Shown here piece by piece: positions 1 through 12,507 of a stretch of DNA of 64,000 nt. The translations under genes were made by a program, and so were the position numbers. This stretch comes from Balanoglossus misakiensis (taxonomy: Eukaryota > Hemichordata). The notes beneath the pieces were generated by a model. The model was not told the origin of the DNA, did not search any database, and saw only the letters and a program-made list of their open reading frames with translations. Within the stretch, counting starts at the first letter, position 1; each line of letters begins with the position of its first letter. The stretch covers positions 5,580,001 through 5,644,000 of the forward strand of contig CM082585.2 in assembly GCA_040954595.2 (NCBI GenBank), in the 5' to 3' direction.

Positions 1-936
1 TCCTCTTTAGTAGACGAGCGGGTAGTGAAATTTTCATTTTCTTTTTTGCATAAAACATAATAAACCACTGCACCTCCTGGGGGTCAGAGGTCAAAGGTAT
101 TTTGTCATTAAATGAATATGTACGTGTATTGTTTTGAAGAAAAACCGAAAATGCGCACTGGTGCCAGGCATTACAGAATGTGTAGTAGACGGCTTGATGT
201 TAATATAAAATTACCTCTGTGTAAAATGTTCAGCCCTAGGTACATTAAAAAGTTAATTTACTCATGGAAACTTTGTCTGCTAGTCTATGAATGTTGTGTG
301 TGCAGGATACTTGTGATGGATGAGCTCACAATTTGAGCATGTTACTACTGGGTGTTCACCGTCTTGCTTACATGAAAATGGCTACGGCACTTTAAAATTT
401 TCTCCATACACTTGACTAGATTGGCGGCCATTTTGAATTTTAGATAATATTCCGTGAATCAAAATTTTGAGAGAATATCCTGACGTAGCCTTGAGCAAAA
501 TATGAGAAAGTTTAAGACTTGACTTTTGAGGTGACAGAGGGGAGGTTTTCCATCCCCAACGGCACCTCAGGCCGACTCGAAGATTGTTATAGTAGGTGTT
601 GTGCTGTCAAATAGGGTCTGGTATGCGCCATTCAGCCATATTGGCAAATCTGGCATTTAGTGACATAACTGATAACCCCCCCCCCCCCATGAATCCTGGT
701 GTATTTAACAAAATACATGATTAGATCATGTGAGGAGGCCACCTGATTTATAATCCTCTACTAATGTGCATTTTGCACTTGTCATTTCATTGAGGCAGCT
801 GTATTAAAACTGAGAATGTCAATTTCCTGTCAGAAGAAAAACGTCCCATGGACATCTCTGAAAGGAAATGCCACTATCAGTCAAGAAACACTACGGTCCA
901 TTAATTATTAATGAGTCAATGTTTTACTTTATCACT

Positions 937-942
937 TTTATT
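937..942 (-). promoter_or_regulatory. candidate RFC4 polyadenylation signal
   Basis: An exact AATAAA on the minus strand, about 400 bp beyond the RFC4 stop at 1338-1340. It is plausible by position only; there is no transcript evidence. Confidence 0.35.
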
Positions 943-1241
943 ATTACAAGTCAGCTATACGGAGACAAGAAATGTTCTGCAGAATTAGTCTCAAGAGGGC
1001 GCTGTATGCAACCATTGAATGTAAGCTCCAGGAGTTGGCCATGTCAACTGGTTTTTATGGGGACTTGCGTGGTTTGGTTACTTTTAGACCACCAACCGAA
1101 AACCGTGAGAACCACTTCTAGCTGGATACGACATCAAATATGCAGAAAATCAATCGCAACATCAGCGAATGTTTCACTGACGTTTTCCGCGCCGTTTGTG
1201 AACAAGTCCTCGTGTCATTCCGGGATGACACTACAATTTCA

Positions 1242-1288
1242 GGGCAGTGGATAATGCAATGTTTGGGGCAGTGGATAATGCAATGTTT
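1242..1288. repeat. two-copy 24-bp tandem repeat
   Basis: The unit GGGCAGTGGATAATGCAATG plus TTTG occurs twice in a row with no visible change. It sits just downstream of the RFC4 stop, in its presumed 3'UTR. Confidence 0.8.
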
Positions 1289-1337
1289 GAGTTTGGAGTA
1301 ACAGTGGTCAAATATAAGAAAAAAAGAAAAGTTGAGA

Positions 1338-4300
1338 TCATTCTCCGTGACAGAATTGCTGCATCATTACCGTACAAACATCCATAATTTGTAAGTATTC
1401 ATCGGCACCGTCCGACAGACGCTTGTCGACAACAGCGAGGCGCTCGGCGATGATCGACTTCTGTTTGTCTGTAATGTCAGGTTTCTGGACCAGAATGTCG
1501 TGCATCTGAAAAGGTCAAAAAGAAGTGAAAAACCTTTATTTATTGACATGGACAGGAGGAAAATCACAAAGAACAATTTTGATTTGACAACAATGTGGCA
1601 AAACCTGGACTACAATGCAAATTGTGAGCCTTACTGACCACATGCCTGGCCATGAGGGCTATAGCATGCATCTATTGCCCCATAAAGACAACTACAAGAC
1701 TACCATAAATTCTGGAACTCAGTCATACCTGGGATATAATTTGCGCTGCTGAGTGGCCCTCGGCCATGATCTCCTTCACATTGTTTTCCAGCTTTTCGTA
1801 CGAATCACTGTAGCACACTGCAACCAGTTCGTCAATGAGAGTTGCCGGTATTATCTGTGTGTGGAAAGATAGAGGTCGCCCTTTAAAATCCTGCAGTAAT
1901 GTTTACTTGAGCAACACTGCCAAAGTTTTGAAGTTTACCTTGAAAAAAAATGTTTTTGACTGAAATCAGACAATACAATACACATTCATGTTTGAATCAC
2001 AGACATTTCTAAGAAGGTGAAAAAAAACATTTCTCTACATTACCCCAGCTATTTCAAAGACGTCGTTTTCTGTGATTCCCTCCTCACTCTTCAGCCGGTG
2101 GGCGCTCTGGAGGAACGTGATGGCTTTCCGAAGGTCCCCTTCCGAGGTAGTGACCAGGGCTTGCATTGCCTGTGGGATAAACCAATAATGCTTGTAACCT
2201 AATAGTTCTGTTTTCTGTTAAAAAAACTGCTGCAAACATGCTCTGAGAAGATTACTCTTATTATATGGAGATGAGTCGTGAAAACCAGTGAGATTTGGTG
2301 CATTTTAGGGGGGTTCCAACTGCCAAGTTGTACCTAAATACATGTACGTCAAAATTCTGTATATGAACCATGTCAAGACGTTCAAAATAGGTTAAAGTGT
2401 ATACATGGTGCAATACCACATTTTAACTACTTGGTAGTACCCCGGTAAGAGGTTTAATATGACTAGCTCAAAAGCTTTTAGTAGTTTTCTTCTGTATTAA
2501 TAGTTACTGTCATTCTAACCCTTACACTACAATGGTTCAGTCCAAACCTATTGTTACCTATGGTAAGTTTGGACCTCTAACGAGGGAACTGGGGGTGAAA
2601 GGGTTAAGATTTGACCATACCTCTTCAGTGTAGGTAACATTCTCTTTCTCAGCAATCATCTTCAGCCTCTCTTGCAAAGTAGACGTCGAGAGTGGTTTGA
2701 AGCGAAATTTGGAACATCTGGATGTGATAGGCTCAATAATTCTGTCAAAAAAGCAAAATAAATAATGTAAAATTATAAGCCCCAGACAAGAACATGAAAA
2801 AAACTGCTCTCAAAATACTCGACAGCATATATTTGTACTGAAAATGACATGTTTTTGAAAAGTTGAGTAGTGTAGATATTTCTTGTCCATACTCACCGAC
2901 TGACATAGTTACAGATTAGACAAAATCTGGTTGTCTTGGTTTCTTTTTCCATTGTTCTCCTCAGTGCAGCCTAGTGACAGAATAAAATATTATTTTTTCA
3001 GATTAATACGATAGTTTGCGCTGTAGAAATGTTGACATTTTTCTGGGCTGCAACAATTCCAAAATAAAAGACTCATTCACATGTTTTAATATGGTAAAGA
3101 ATTGATAAATTTGGAGGACTGTCATCTCTCAGAAAACCATAGCCTTAGATTTGTATTACCGGTACCTTAAGAGCTAAATGACCCCCAAACATCAAAATGT
3201 CAATATCTGTTCCCTTTGCATTTACTGTCAGCATAGTTCAGACACAACTCAAATTCACTTGGTAAAAGGCTCAATGAAACGTAATAAATCAACATCAGCT
3301 TTACATCCTAAGGTCCGGCAAAGCTGACACGTTCTACATCAGTTCATAAATTCTCTGCTCTTTTAATAGTTTTTGATTTCCTGAAACATCTGAAGCTTTT
3401 CATTCTGTCCCACTGACAAGATATGAGGGTTGTGTAACCAGACATTACAGACTGCATAACAGCTTGACATTTCATGGCAAAGAGACTACATTTCGCTGCC
3501 ATCAGATCCAGGTGTTTTCTGTCAATAAATTATTAGGCGACACATTTTCTAAAAATGCCGATAAATCTGCTCGCTTTCATTTCCTGGCAATAACACAGAC
3601 ATTGCATTTTCAGTTGATTTATAAATTTATATTATGGTGAAACAAATTTTATATTTCCATAGAAATTCTGTGGTTCTGTCAGCAATGGATATATAGTCTA
3701 AGCCCATTGTTTTCAGTGTCTTGGGTGGAACTATTTACCAGGAAATGGGGGTGGATGGGCTAAGCACAACAGGTCACAGAAAGTTTGATGGAATAGGTTG
3801 ATGAAAATTTTACTAGGAATAATTATCTAGCATAATGATGGAATTTTTTCCAAAAAATAATTCTAGAATTCCCTCTCCCCAAAAACGCAAAGAACGGATT
3901 CAAACGACTGACCTGTGCAGCTGATGTCATGGAATCTGCTTCGTCCAAGATCACAATTTTGAAAGCTGGGCATGGTTTTCCACTGCAAGGCAAGATTTTA
4001 AAAATATATCAGTATCACCTTACAGTGGTACATGATAGCTAATTTTTTTTTTCGAGTTATTTTGTAAGAAAAATGCAAATTATTATTCTACAATAAGTTA
4101 AACCAGTAATTCATTATACAATTAGAGCTGAATGCCAAACTGACAGACTACAGCAAATGCCAGGATATAAGGTCATGGAGGGGTCATGCAAATGGCCGAC
4201 TCTTACTCTGGTCGTGTCCCAGAAGCTGACAGCTGGGAAAACTTTTTCACTTTTTCTCGGATGACATTGATTCCTCTTTCATCAGAAGAGTTCAATTCCA

Positions 4301-5057
4301 GCACCCTGGTCTTGAACATTTCCCTGCAATGAGAAAAGACAAAAATTGATTATCTGTAATAAAAATAACAGTTGCATCCTTGTGCCATGCAATGTGGTGA
4401 ATTTTCCTGGGCCATGTTTTTGCATTCAAGTTCAACTGTTTTGTACCATTCATTAGTTACAACATTATTGAGGTAGTGTGGGGATTACTGGTGGATTTTG
4501 AGTTGTCCAACTTACCCAAAGAGTTCTCTGCCCGCAGCTAATATGGTGGACGTTTTACCTGTGCCAGGGGGACCGTAGAACAGTAGATTTGGAAGCTGGA
4601 GGGAACAAACAGACAGCACTCAGTCAGTTGACTTTTACCCATTTAACACAGAGTAAAGTTCCATCTGCACCCAGGAAAATGAACGGCTTGAGTGTATCAA
4701 GAGTGACACCCCCTGGATATTTAACTTTCAAACACTGCCTATCCACTTATGTGGAGGGTTGGAGTCAGGGGGTTACTGTCCTAACTGATATGAACCCATC
4801 ATACATCAGCAACTACCCCGTACTTACATCTGCTCCTTGTAAAGTTTTCTTGAGTACAGCCACCACTTCATCTTGATGAGCCACTTCATCCACTGATTTG
4901 GGACGACTGGAAACAAACATATGATACATGCTCAATCTATTTCCCTAATAGAGCTGGCAGCAACAACAATCAAGGAAATATAAATTATTGATTATCACAG
5001 TATAATGATGATGATGATGCTTAAGTGGTTTTGGTGGTGGTAGGTACTAGTTGTGAA

Positions 5058-5119
<62 letters not shown>

Positions 5120-5159
5120 GGAGGAGGAGGAGGAGGAGGAGGATCTTGTTGTATAATGG

Positions 5160-5197
<38 letters not shown>

Positions 5198-5386
5198 TTG
5201 TTGCACCGTCCACTCATTCATTATTTATAACTTTATTTAGATTGGTGAATAGGCATACTAAATGTCAACTTACTATTTTTCAACCCATGGAGTATTCTGT
5301 CGTTTACCAGCCGAACTAGTTCCGCTGGGACCCGCTTTCTCTTTCTCCTTCAGCTTGGTACTTCCGCCCTTCAAAAATGCTTGCAT
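1338..5386 (-). CDS. RFC4: Replication factor C subunit 4 (RFC4)
   Basis: A small AAA+ subunit of the RFC clamp loader, which opens and loads the PCNA ring at primer ends in the nucleus. Coding exons, in order on the minus strand: 5386-5274, 4906-4828, 4595-4516, 4323-4207, 3982-3913, 2970-2897, 2741-2621, 2169-2044, 1854-1729, 1505-1338. All junctions are GT/AG, and the total of 1074 nt gives 357 residues (human RFC4 has 363). Visible motifs: the N-terminus MQAFLKG as in vertebrate RFC4, the RFC box near PWVEKYRPKSVDE (33-45), Walker A GPPGTGKT (72-79), Walker B VILDEAD (140-146), and the SRC motif (185-187) whose Arg acts in trans on a neighbouring ATPase. The last exon reads through a GTAATG that looks like a donor and ends ...[10 protein letters not shown], matching the family C-terminus. 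The frame is open for 58 codons upstream; the start was chosen by homology. The gene is head-to-head with GTF2F2. Confidence 0.97.
2515..2607. mobile_element. about 90-bp TTAA-type MITE, copy 1 (RFC4 intron)
   Basis: A short inverted-repeat element with degenerate ends, running from CTAACCCTTACACTAC to GGGGGTGAAAGGGTTAA. The core reads ATGGTTCAGTCCAAACC then GGTAAGTTTGGACCTCTAA. It matches the copies at 12415, 21285, 47414, 56949 and 58707. It lies in the RFC4 intron between exons 7 and 8. Confidence 0.7.
5002..5199. repeat. compound (ATG)n-(GAG)n-(GAT)n microsatellite
   Basis: Trinucleotide tracts in RFC4 intron 1: (ATG/GAT)n at 5002-5019, about 20 units at 5057-5117, a (GAG)8 block near 5118-5142, and about 12 more GAT units at 5164-5199. 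The poly-Asp, poly-Met, poly-His and poly-Ser ORFs here are translations of the repeat, not genes. Confidence 0.95.
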
Positions 5387-6010
5387 CTTTGACGATCGGA
5401 GAAAGTTTGTCTCCTGAGTAAACTTGGAATTAAAACTCGAAACAAATTCTTTCTGAAAGGAAGATTTGTGAAATTGATAGGCGGCTAGTTTTGTTTCGGA
5501 GACACTTAACACTTGTTCTGTTTTTTCTGTCACTGGACGACACAACATAAGCAATATCACTCAGTATCGCTATCAGGAATACGAGGGGCGATCGTCCGGT
5601 GAACTTTCGACGAGTCCAGTTACGGAGATAGCGAAGGTCGCGTCTTGACAATGATCGAGGTGTGGTTAAGCACAGACGACCTGCCTTGTAGCTGCAAACG
5701 CACGAAATTTATACGGATACATTCGTCGCTTCACCGGGTCAGCTGCAGTAGTGCAGTAACATATGACTTCCATACAATGTGAAACTTTCCCGCCATTGCT
5801 CTTGTGACAGTACGCAGGCGCAGATGACTTGAGGTCATCTTAGGTCAAACTAACTACTTCCGTGTGTTGTTTTGTTTCGTACTTCATCACTGCCGTTTCA
5901 TTAGTGTCTCGATCTTTCAGTTGAAGAGGCGATCGTTTATTGCTTAGCTTTCTTTTGAGAGGGGAACGTTTCAAGATACAGCTTAACTTTGATCTTTAGT
6001 TTTGAAAACG
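5387..6010. promoter_or_regulatory. bidirectional RFC4 / GTF2F2 promoter region
   Basis: Only about 620 bp separate the two divergent start codons, and the DNA is visibly richer in CG dinucleotides than the surroundings. The site TTTCCCGCC at 5786-5794 fits the E2F consensus. RFC4 is a known E2F target in vertebrates, so the site is plausible. No clear TATA box was seen. That both genes use this region is inferred from geometry. Confidence 0.6.
5786..5794. promoter_or_regulatory. E2F-like site
   Basis: TTTCCCGCC matches the TTTSSCGC-type E2F consensus. It lies 400 bp from the RFC4 start and 217 bp from the GTF2F2 start. Function is inferred. Confidence 0.45.
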
Positions 6011-8990
6011 ATGACCGAGAAAAATGAAGTCGATCTGGGGAGCGCATCGAGGGGAGTCTGGCTCGTCAAGGTAAAGTGTCCGTTTCTCTTTGGCGAAGAC
6101 AGGCGCATGGAGAATGAAATCAAGTTGGAATTTTTCACGTGATTGATTGTGTTTTGTCACGTGGCCAGTAAGATATGGTTCAGACATTGAGCATGGATGA
6201 TTGCAGTAAGATAACAACCGCAGGCATCTCCCTCTTCAAAGGGAAAACCAATGGAGAGAGTATCATGCCATTTTATTCTTGGGAATTTAATGTTAGCTGT
6301 GGAAACGCAGCTGTACCGGGGGAGGGGGGGGGGTTATGTTAATTCCCCCACGGCATATCCCCACGGTACAGCTGCGTTTCCACGGCTATGATAATGTATA
6401 CTATCACACTGTGTATGTTTCATTTCTAACTGTGCCTAAAACAGACAACTTGCATGTACATGTATTGACAAAACTCACCATACCAATGTTCCCCTGAGAA
6501 TACTTCATTACATGTGCAACAATGTTCATTTCACAGGTTCCAAAGTTTGTATCTGAGCAATGGAACAAAGCAGATGGAAAAGGAGAAGTCGGGAAATTAC
6601 GGATCAGCAAGTGAGTCATGATTACATTCCCTAAATCATTGTCCAAATTTCCAGCTTTGTGAAGGGACGACTAAAATACATCATAAACTGTTGTAACAAA
6701 TCTCTGATATCTGGATTCTCTTTGGCCAAATTGGGATATGTATATTTTCTGCGAATTTTCACTTCAGATACTAGTAGTGTGTTTTCTTTACAGTGAACCT
6801 TGCATGAGTATTTGTGTGCCAGGTGAAACCACAACTGTCTGTGTTGATGTTTGGTCTTTCTTTCCGCAGAGGAGGGCCCAGAACAGAAGTGACGTTTCTC
6901 TTGAATGAAGATTTAAAGAAAAAAGGCGGAGACACAGACGTCCCGGGAGAATACAAATTTATTCTGTCTACTCCCGGACAGCAAGGTCTGTCTGTGTTCT
7001 CTGAATCAAAATCAGGTGAGAATGGCTTCTATGGTAAATCAGAAAAGCGATGTATAAGTATAATAACATGTATTATATTGTAGTACAATACATCATATGT
7101 AAATGACTTGTTGGCACTGTTTTTCTGTCATGATCACTACAGAATATCGCATTAGCACACTCTGTTTAATTTTTCAGAAGCATCATCCAGTGGATCACAG
7201 ACACAGAATGAAGACCAACAAACCTCCAGTAAGTCTGAGAAAAAAAAACACAGTTTGTTCTAAAAGACTGAGTGGTTACAAGTTTGTGTGTATAGCTCAA
7301 GTAGCTGTGCAACCCTCGGCAAATTTTGTCGTTCCCCCCCCCCCCCCAGTAATTGTAGTCTACATGAACCCTATACATGCATGTTTAAATGCATTAAGTC
7401 AGTGGACAATTTTAAATAATGTTGAAGGATAAGGGTTAAAATTAGGTTACTGCTTAACAAAACTTTCAAAAGTCGTTAATATAAAAGGGAATTGAATTGC
7501 CAGGAAAGTGTTCAGTATTTATCAATGGACTTCATTTTCCATTCTTTGCAGCCAAAATTACAATGGAGGGTAAAATAGTCCAGAGAGCAGAATGCCGTCC
7601 AATCAGAACAGATAGTTACATGAAAATGAAGAAGTAAGTTTTATGTGGGTAATTCCTCACTGAGTCAGATTTCATACATTGGTGTGTGCGTGTACATCTG
7701 TGACTGAGTTTGGCCAAACTGTTCTTCTTAGTTCTGTTCATGGTAGAATATCTTTATTTGGACTGTAGCAACACCTTCATCAGTCATGTGTTGAGCTTTG
7801 AATTTCCTGTACTTTGAGTGAATATTTCTCACCTTTTGATGTATTTGTTGTTGTTTTTTTGTAGGACGTCAATAGAACAGTATAACAAACCAGTGCGCTC
7901 CATACGACATATAGAGAGAGCCGTTACCACCGTGTACAAACCAGTAAAAGATCACAAGAGTAATGTAAGTTTGGAATTTCTGTGGCTTTGGCAATGTGGT
8001 TATTAGTTTATTTTCCAAAAGAAATTTCAATATCTTCATGTATAACATGACATTGTATCTTCAAACATGATTATTATTTAGACTGATTTTAGAGACATTA
8101 TATCTTTAAAAGTATGTATCATTCACTCTGCATTTCGGAGACAGTATGTCTTTAATTATGCTTTATTATTCACAATAGGTTGACTATGAGAGGAAGAAGA
8201 AGGATATTGGCAAGAGGTCACGAGGAGAGAAAGACCAAGTGATGGATATGCTGTTCAACGCATTTGAAAGACATCAGTACTACAACATCAGAGACCTGCA
8301 AATACTTACACAACAGCCCATAGTAAGTATGAAATGCCTGGATTGTTTTGTTAGCTGCCATAGATGAATGGGATTGCCACTGTCTACTTTAATTTTAAAG
8401 CTGTAGGTTGCCGAATGTTGATCGTGCTTCATTTGGATATGCCAGAGCTCAGTTTGCTACCAAACAGCGCCCCCTGGAGGTAGATGTAATTCAGATCCGG
8501 CACAGCTGTTTTGCCTGACCCTGACATAACAGCATCTCTTCTCGCCATCAAAATTTTGAATGTACAATCCAGTGTCAAGGAGACATTGTAGAGAAAACCT
8601 TAATATTCAAATCTAGGTAACGTCTGTAAAAAAATTAGCTGTTAATTCTCTCATTGTCACAAGGGGATGTATACATGTACTTGGAAGTTATTTCCTTTTA
8701 AAATTTTGTTTCAGTTCTGTGACCTTTGTTAAGCATTAATTCAGTTGCTAGACAATGCTCATCACAGAGATAATCATTGAACTGAAACAAGATGTCATCA
8801 TTAAATATACCAGATTTTGTGAACTGAAACTCAGTGATTTGTCATTTATTTTTCTCTTTTTCAGACATATTTGAAAGAAATTCTCAAGGAGATCGGCGTG
8901 TACAACATGAAGGCACCGCACAAGAATATGTGGGAATTGAAGCCAGAGTACAGACACTACACCAAACCAGAGGGATCTGAAAAATCATAG
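6011..8990 (+). CDS. GTF2F2: General transcription factor IIF subunit 2 (TFIIF beta, RAP30)
   Basis: The small subunit of TFIIF, which pairs with RAP74, binds RNA polymerase II and brings it to the preinitiation complex in the nucleus. Exons: 6011-6070, 6537-6610, 6870-7015, 7178-7228, 7552-7633, 7865-7964, 8179-8322, 8865-8990. All junctions are GT/AG; 783 nt give 260 residues (human 249). The N-terminal dimerisation barrel starts with GVWLVKVPKFVSEQW and continues through VGKLRI and TEVTFLLNEDL. KIVQRAECRP follows in the middle. The C-terminal winged helix contains VMDMLFNAFERHQYYN, YLKEILKEIGVYN and MWELKPEYRHY, all close to the vertebrate protein. Exon 4 (51 nt, residues ASSSGSQTQNEDQQTS) is a Ser/Gln-rich linker that accounts for part of the extra length. 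The start follows GAAAACG and matches the family N-terminus. Confidence 0.97.
6295..6387. repeat. 24-bp inverted repeat around a G-run (hairpin)
   Basis: The left arm at 6295-6318 (AGCTGTGGAAACGCAGCTGT then ACCG) is complementary to 6364-6387 with one mismatch. The 45-bp spacer contains GGGGGAGGGGGGGGGG and a partly matching C-rich stretch, so the stem may extend. It lies in GTF2F2 intron 1. It may be a small foldback element; no relative was found elsewhere in the window. Confidence 0.8.
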
Positions 8991-11900
8991 CACATACTCA
9001 AATAATTTCTGTCGCATTTTCCAATTTAATCAGTTATAGCCTGAAGTGGTCAGTGTCCTTTCACAGTCGAATGATTTTGATAAATTTTGGAACAGCAAGA
9101 CCTAATATTATTACAGAATTTACATTGTTGTCCACATTTTGAACACAGGCATTTGTTTCAAACGATGTGGTGTGACTGACCAATAAGAATGCTCAATGTG
9201 CCATTTTTATGTAAAGTTAGGGAGCATTGTACATAAGGCTTGATTCTAATTGGCTTAGAGCTTTAGTACTCTAATATATAATGCTATTTCCCAGGCCTTC
9301 GAAGGCACGACATTATGCTTTTTAGACTATTGTAATTTGTTTTAGAAATTAATCACGGGATAGTATCTGTAATTTATCAGAAATTCTTCAGTTTGCTCTG
9401 TCTTTCAAATGAATTTACTTATTTATGATCTGAAGGTATATTGAAAGAACTAACCTACATGCTGATGTTTTTCATTGTGACTTCATGGAGTAAAACAGCA
9501 TGTTTTTATTTAGATTGGCACACAGAACAAATTTTTTATCACAGCTTCATGGTTGCAGTGTCTTTCAGTGAAGGTGATGATTTTTCTGTGGATTAAAATT
9601 TGAATGCCATAGTTTCTCTGTCAAAATGTAATACATCATTTTCACCCATTTTTCTCTAATTTTTTCCCTTAATTTTAGACCAGTTGGATACAATTATCCA
9701 TTGTCTTCGGGTTATAATCAAAATTTGAGAAAAAATGTGGAAAAAGTTATGAGGTTACATTTTTTGGAAGATGACGACAAGTTGGTCATGGTGTTGAAAG
9801 AGATTTCTATGAAATGTATGTCATGTAACATTTCCTGCTAAAGGCCAGCACGACTGCAATACAATAGCACGGGTATGCAAACAAGGGACCCTGCTGGAAA
9901 TCATCCAAGGCAGCTGTGTTTTGTATTCCATTTAGAGAATGAAACGAAGATGTATAAAAAAAGTCGCACAGGTACAAACACACATCTCTTATACCCCTGT
10001 AACTGGGTTAAACCTTTGCAACTGAAAGAAAGCAAAAATAACGGTGTAAAAGGTTTGAGTCAAACATCCAATTAAAAGCAAATGTCGAACTGGAGTCGAC
10101 CCAAGACCTTTATTTGTGATTTATATTGTGATATCATGAACATCTGTCAACAGATTGTGCATGTAAAGAATAAAAAAAAAAAACAATTATTTTCCGTGTC
10201 TATGCTTCTCGATCAATTTAAATTCCCTGCAGGGTCTACAGTATACTCTTTATGCAGTACAGGCAGTTTGTATCTATCTATAGAACATTTCCTTAATAAT
10301 AAAGCACGCAGACTTCTTGTTTAAATAGACTGCAGGATCGGTTTTTATATAATGATCTTCCAAATATTGGCCAAATCATTGATACTGTTTTATGTCGTAA
10401 TACATATTTCCAGTACTTGAGATAAAACTATTGTGTGTTACTAGTAAATAGTTGTCAGTGTTTCTGGGTGTGTGTTTTCTATGGAAACCATAAAAAAAAT
10501 TTTGGGGTGAATAATTTGAAAATTTAACCTTATCGCACACATTCACTTGTTTGTGGAACCTGCCATTGCATTGGCGACAACAGGGCTAAACTAATAAGTG
10601 GTTGAGAAAGGGGTGGAAGCTACACTCCTTCTGCAAATGGAGTTCTGGCAAATGACATTGTGACTGTGAGTAAAGCCATGAGACATGTACTCTGAGGAAG
10701 TATGGAAAACTATTAACAGGCCTTGGTGGTTTAGTGTGAAACCCAGAGTTCGGGGGTCATCACTACCGCTATGTGACAGGAAAAGTAGTTCCCCGTTTCC
10801 GTGCTTGACCCAATTTTTATGCAAAATTCAGCGAAGCCTGACAAAAAGGGAAAAGGAAATAACTGTGACTTCAGAGCAGAAGAATGACTTCCTTTAAGGA
10901 AAAACACACCTGCACACCCCTATTTTTTTGAGTTGTTTAAATAGGAAAGCTTCTCAATCTCAGAAAACAATGGGATTACACAGAATGTTATCAGATATGA
11001 GGGGGGGGGGAATCTGGTGGTTATTAAATTATTTGATAGTGATGTGATAGTGGTAAGTGGAGCCAGTTATGAACTGATGAACCGTGGGCTTTGGCTCTGA
11101 TCCAAGATGGATATGACTGTGTCAAAGGTCATTGGGGATGGGGAAATCAGCCATTGTGCAAACCCACTCCCATTGTTCTGTTTTGTGGGCGATGAATGTA
11201 TTGTCGTTCTTGCCTCAGGGAAGTGACTATTCCTTGCGGTGACGATGACCGATGATCTTTTTAATACGCAACCGCGTTGCAAACTGTCGACGTGCTGTGT
11301 TGTAACTTGTACTAATCTGCATTCCAACACAAGTGCAGTTTACGCTTTCCAGATGAATGATACGTCTGTCGGTTGCCCTTTGACCTCATTGACGGTTGCT
11401 GCAAACGCTTAGAATAGTGTCCATGTATGCTTGCCATTGAACTTGTTATCTGCGGGAAATACTTTGGTTTAATCTTTGCGGTTGTCGGGTTTTTCTGGTA
11501 ACATTCCATTCTGTCCATGATCTTGATGAACGAGCGCCTGGACCATCCTTTGCCCTTTTATGGAAGTGCCGTGGTATTGTGTTACCCCAAAAATGCCAGA
11601 AATGTTTTGAGTGGGTGACAGATTTTCCAAAGACCCTCCCACCCTCAGGTATAGCATTAACCAAACATGCAAAATGTGATATCTTCCAAAATCCTAAACA
11701 GATGAGGGTTTATGCTCAAAATGCGTGTGTTTATATAATTGTTACACACATGCATGCTTGCTGCATGCACAAACACCTGCATACACCTTTCACAAAGTTC
11801 ACAAACATTAGCAGACAAATAGCACATTGAATCCCAACAGAGGAAAGATTTCAATGTCATAAAAATGTTTGATAACTTCATGAGGATCTTGCATCAGCCC

Positions 11901-12414
11901 ATATACCAATAATTTGTCTGCAAGTGTTCAACTGACAGTTATGTTAATTTTAAACAAAACTCTCTGGTTGTTCAGATGTGGAAATGACTATTTAACAATG
12001 CATGTTGTGTACCCAAGATGTTTTTCTCTTTTCTTTATAAAAGAGGTCATGCCTCCATGAACTTGAACAGAGTGAGCACCCATACAGACTACAATGAACA
12101 ATGGTTGTGGAATTCAGTATGCAAAGACAATGTCCTATTGTTCTTTTTATCCAGTGCGTCATTATTATAGAATTTCATTGTATCACCAGTCACTGTTCAT
12201 AAATTTCTGCTATCTACAATCAGACACGGAGTTGACATGTATTTGCAATATATAATTCAACTCTGACATTTCAACAAAACCCGTAAAAGGATTTATGGGT
12301 CGGAAAGTTCACTAGTGCACAGGTCACGGGTCATTTTTATGCAGTATTATTGCACGAATTTATCAGATTTGGAAATATGCCTCGTTAAACATATGTTACA
12401 GGAGTGGTGTATTG

Positions 12415-12507
12415 TTCAACCCTGTCACCACCATGGTTTGTCCCACAGTCATTGTTTTCTATTGTAAAGTTGACCTATGCAGGGGGGGGGGGGGGTGAAA
12501 GGGTTAA
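12415..12507. mobile_element. about 90-bp TTAA-type MITE, copy 2
   Basis: Left end TTCAACCCTGTCACCACCAT, right end GGGGGTGAAAGGGTTAA. The core contains CATTGTTTTCTATTGTAAAG. It has the same layout as the copies at 2515, 56949 and 58707. An expanded G-run (about 15) replaces the usual GGGGG near the right end. Confidence 0.75.

Larger units (their letters stand above)
1..1337. other. 3' flank of RFC4, no other gene seen
   Basis: This stretch lies downstream of the RFC4 stop codon. It holds only short ORFs without recognisable domains. It contains a C-run near 670 and a 24-bp-period tandem duplication at 1242-1288. A minus-strand AATAAA lies at 937-942, about 400 bp past the stop, and could be the RFC4 polyadenylation signal. 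Confidence 0.5.

Noticed and set aside
1365-1370. Splice donor GTAATG near the end of RFC4
   Set aside because: Reading through gives [10 protein letters not shown] and a stop, matching the family C-terminus. No good final exon lies downstream.
3690-3770. Further copy of the 90-bp TTAA family
   Set aside because: Only parts (CCCATTGTTTTC, GGAAATGGGGGTGGATGGGC) match and no TTAA ends remain. It is too decayed to list as a feature.
5273-5560. N-terminally extended RFC4 start 58 codons upstream
   Set aside because: The frame is open, but the family starts at MQAFLKG, and the upstream part has no similarity and probably is 5'UTR.
7336-7348. Poly-C and poly-G runs (also near 668, 10999, 12482, 21856) as regulatory G4 sites
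   Set aside because: They are isolated homopolymers scattered through introns and intergenic DNA, with no positional link to promoters. They are more simply microsatellites.
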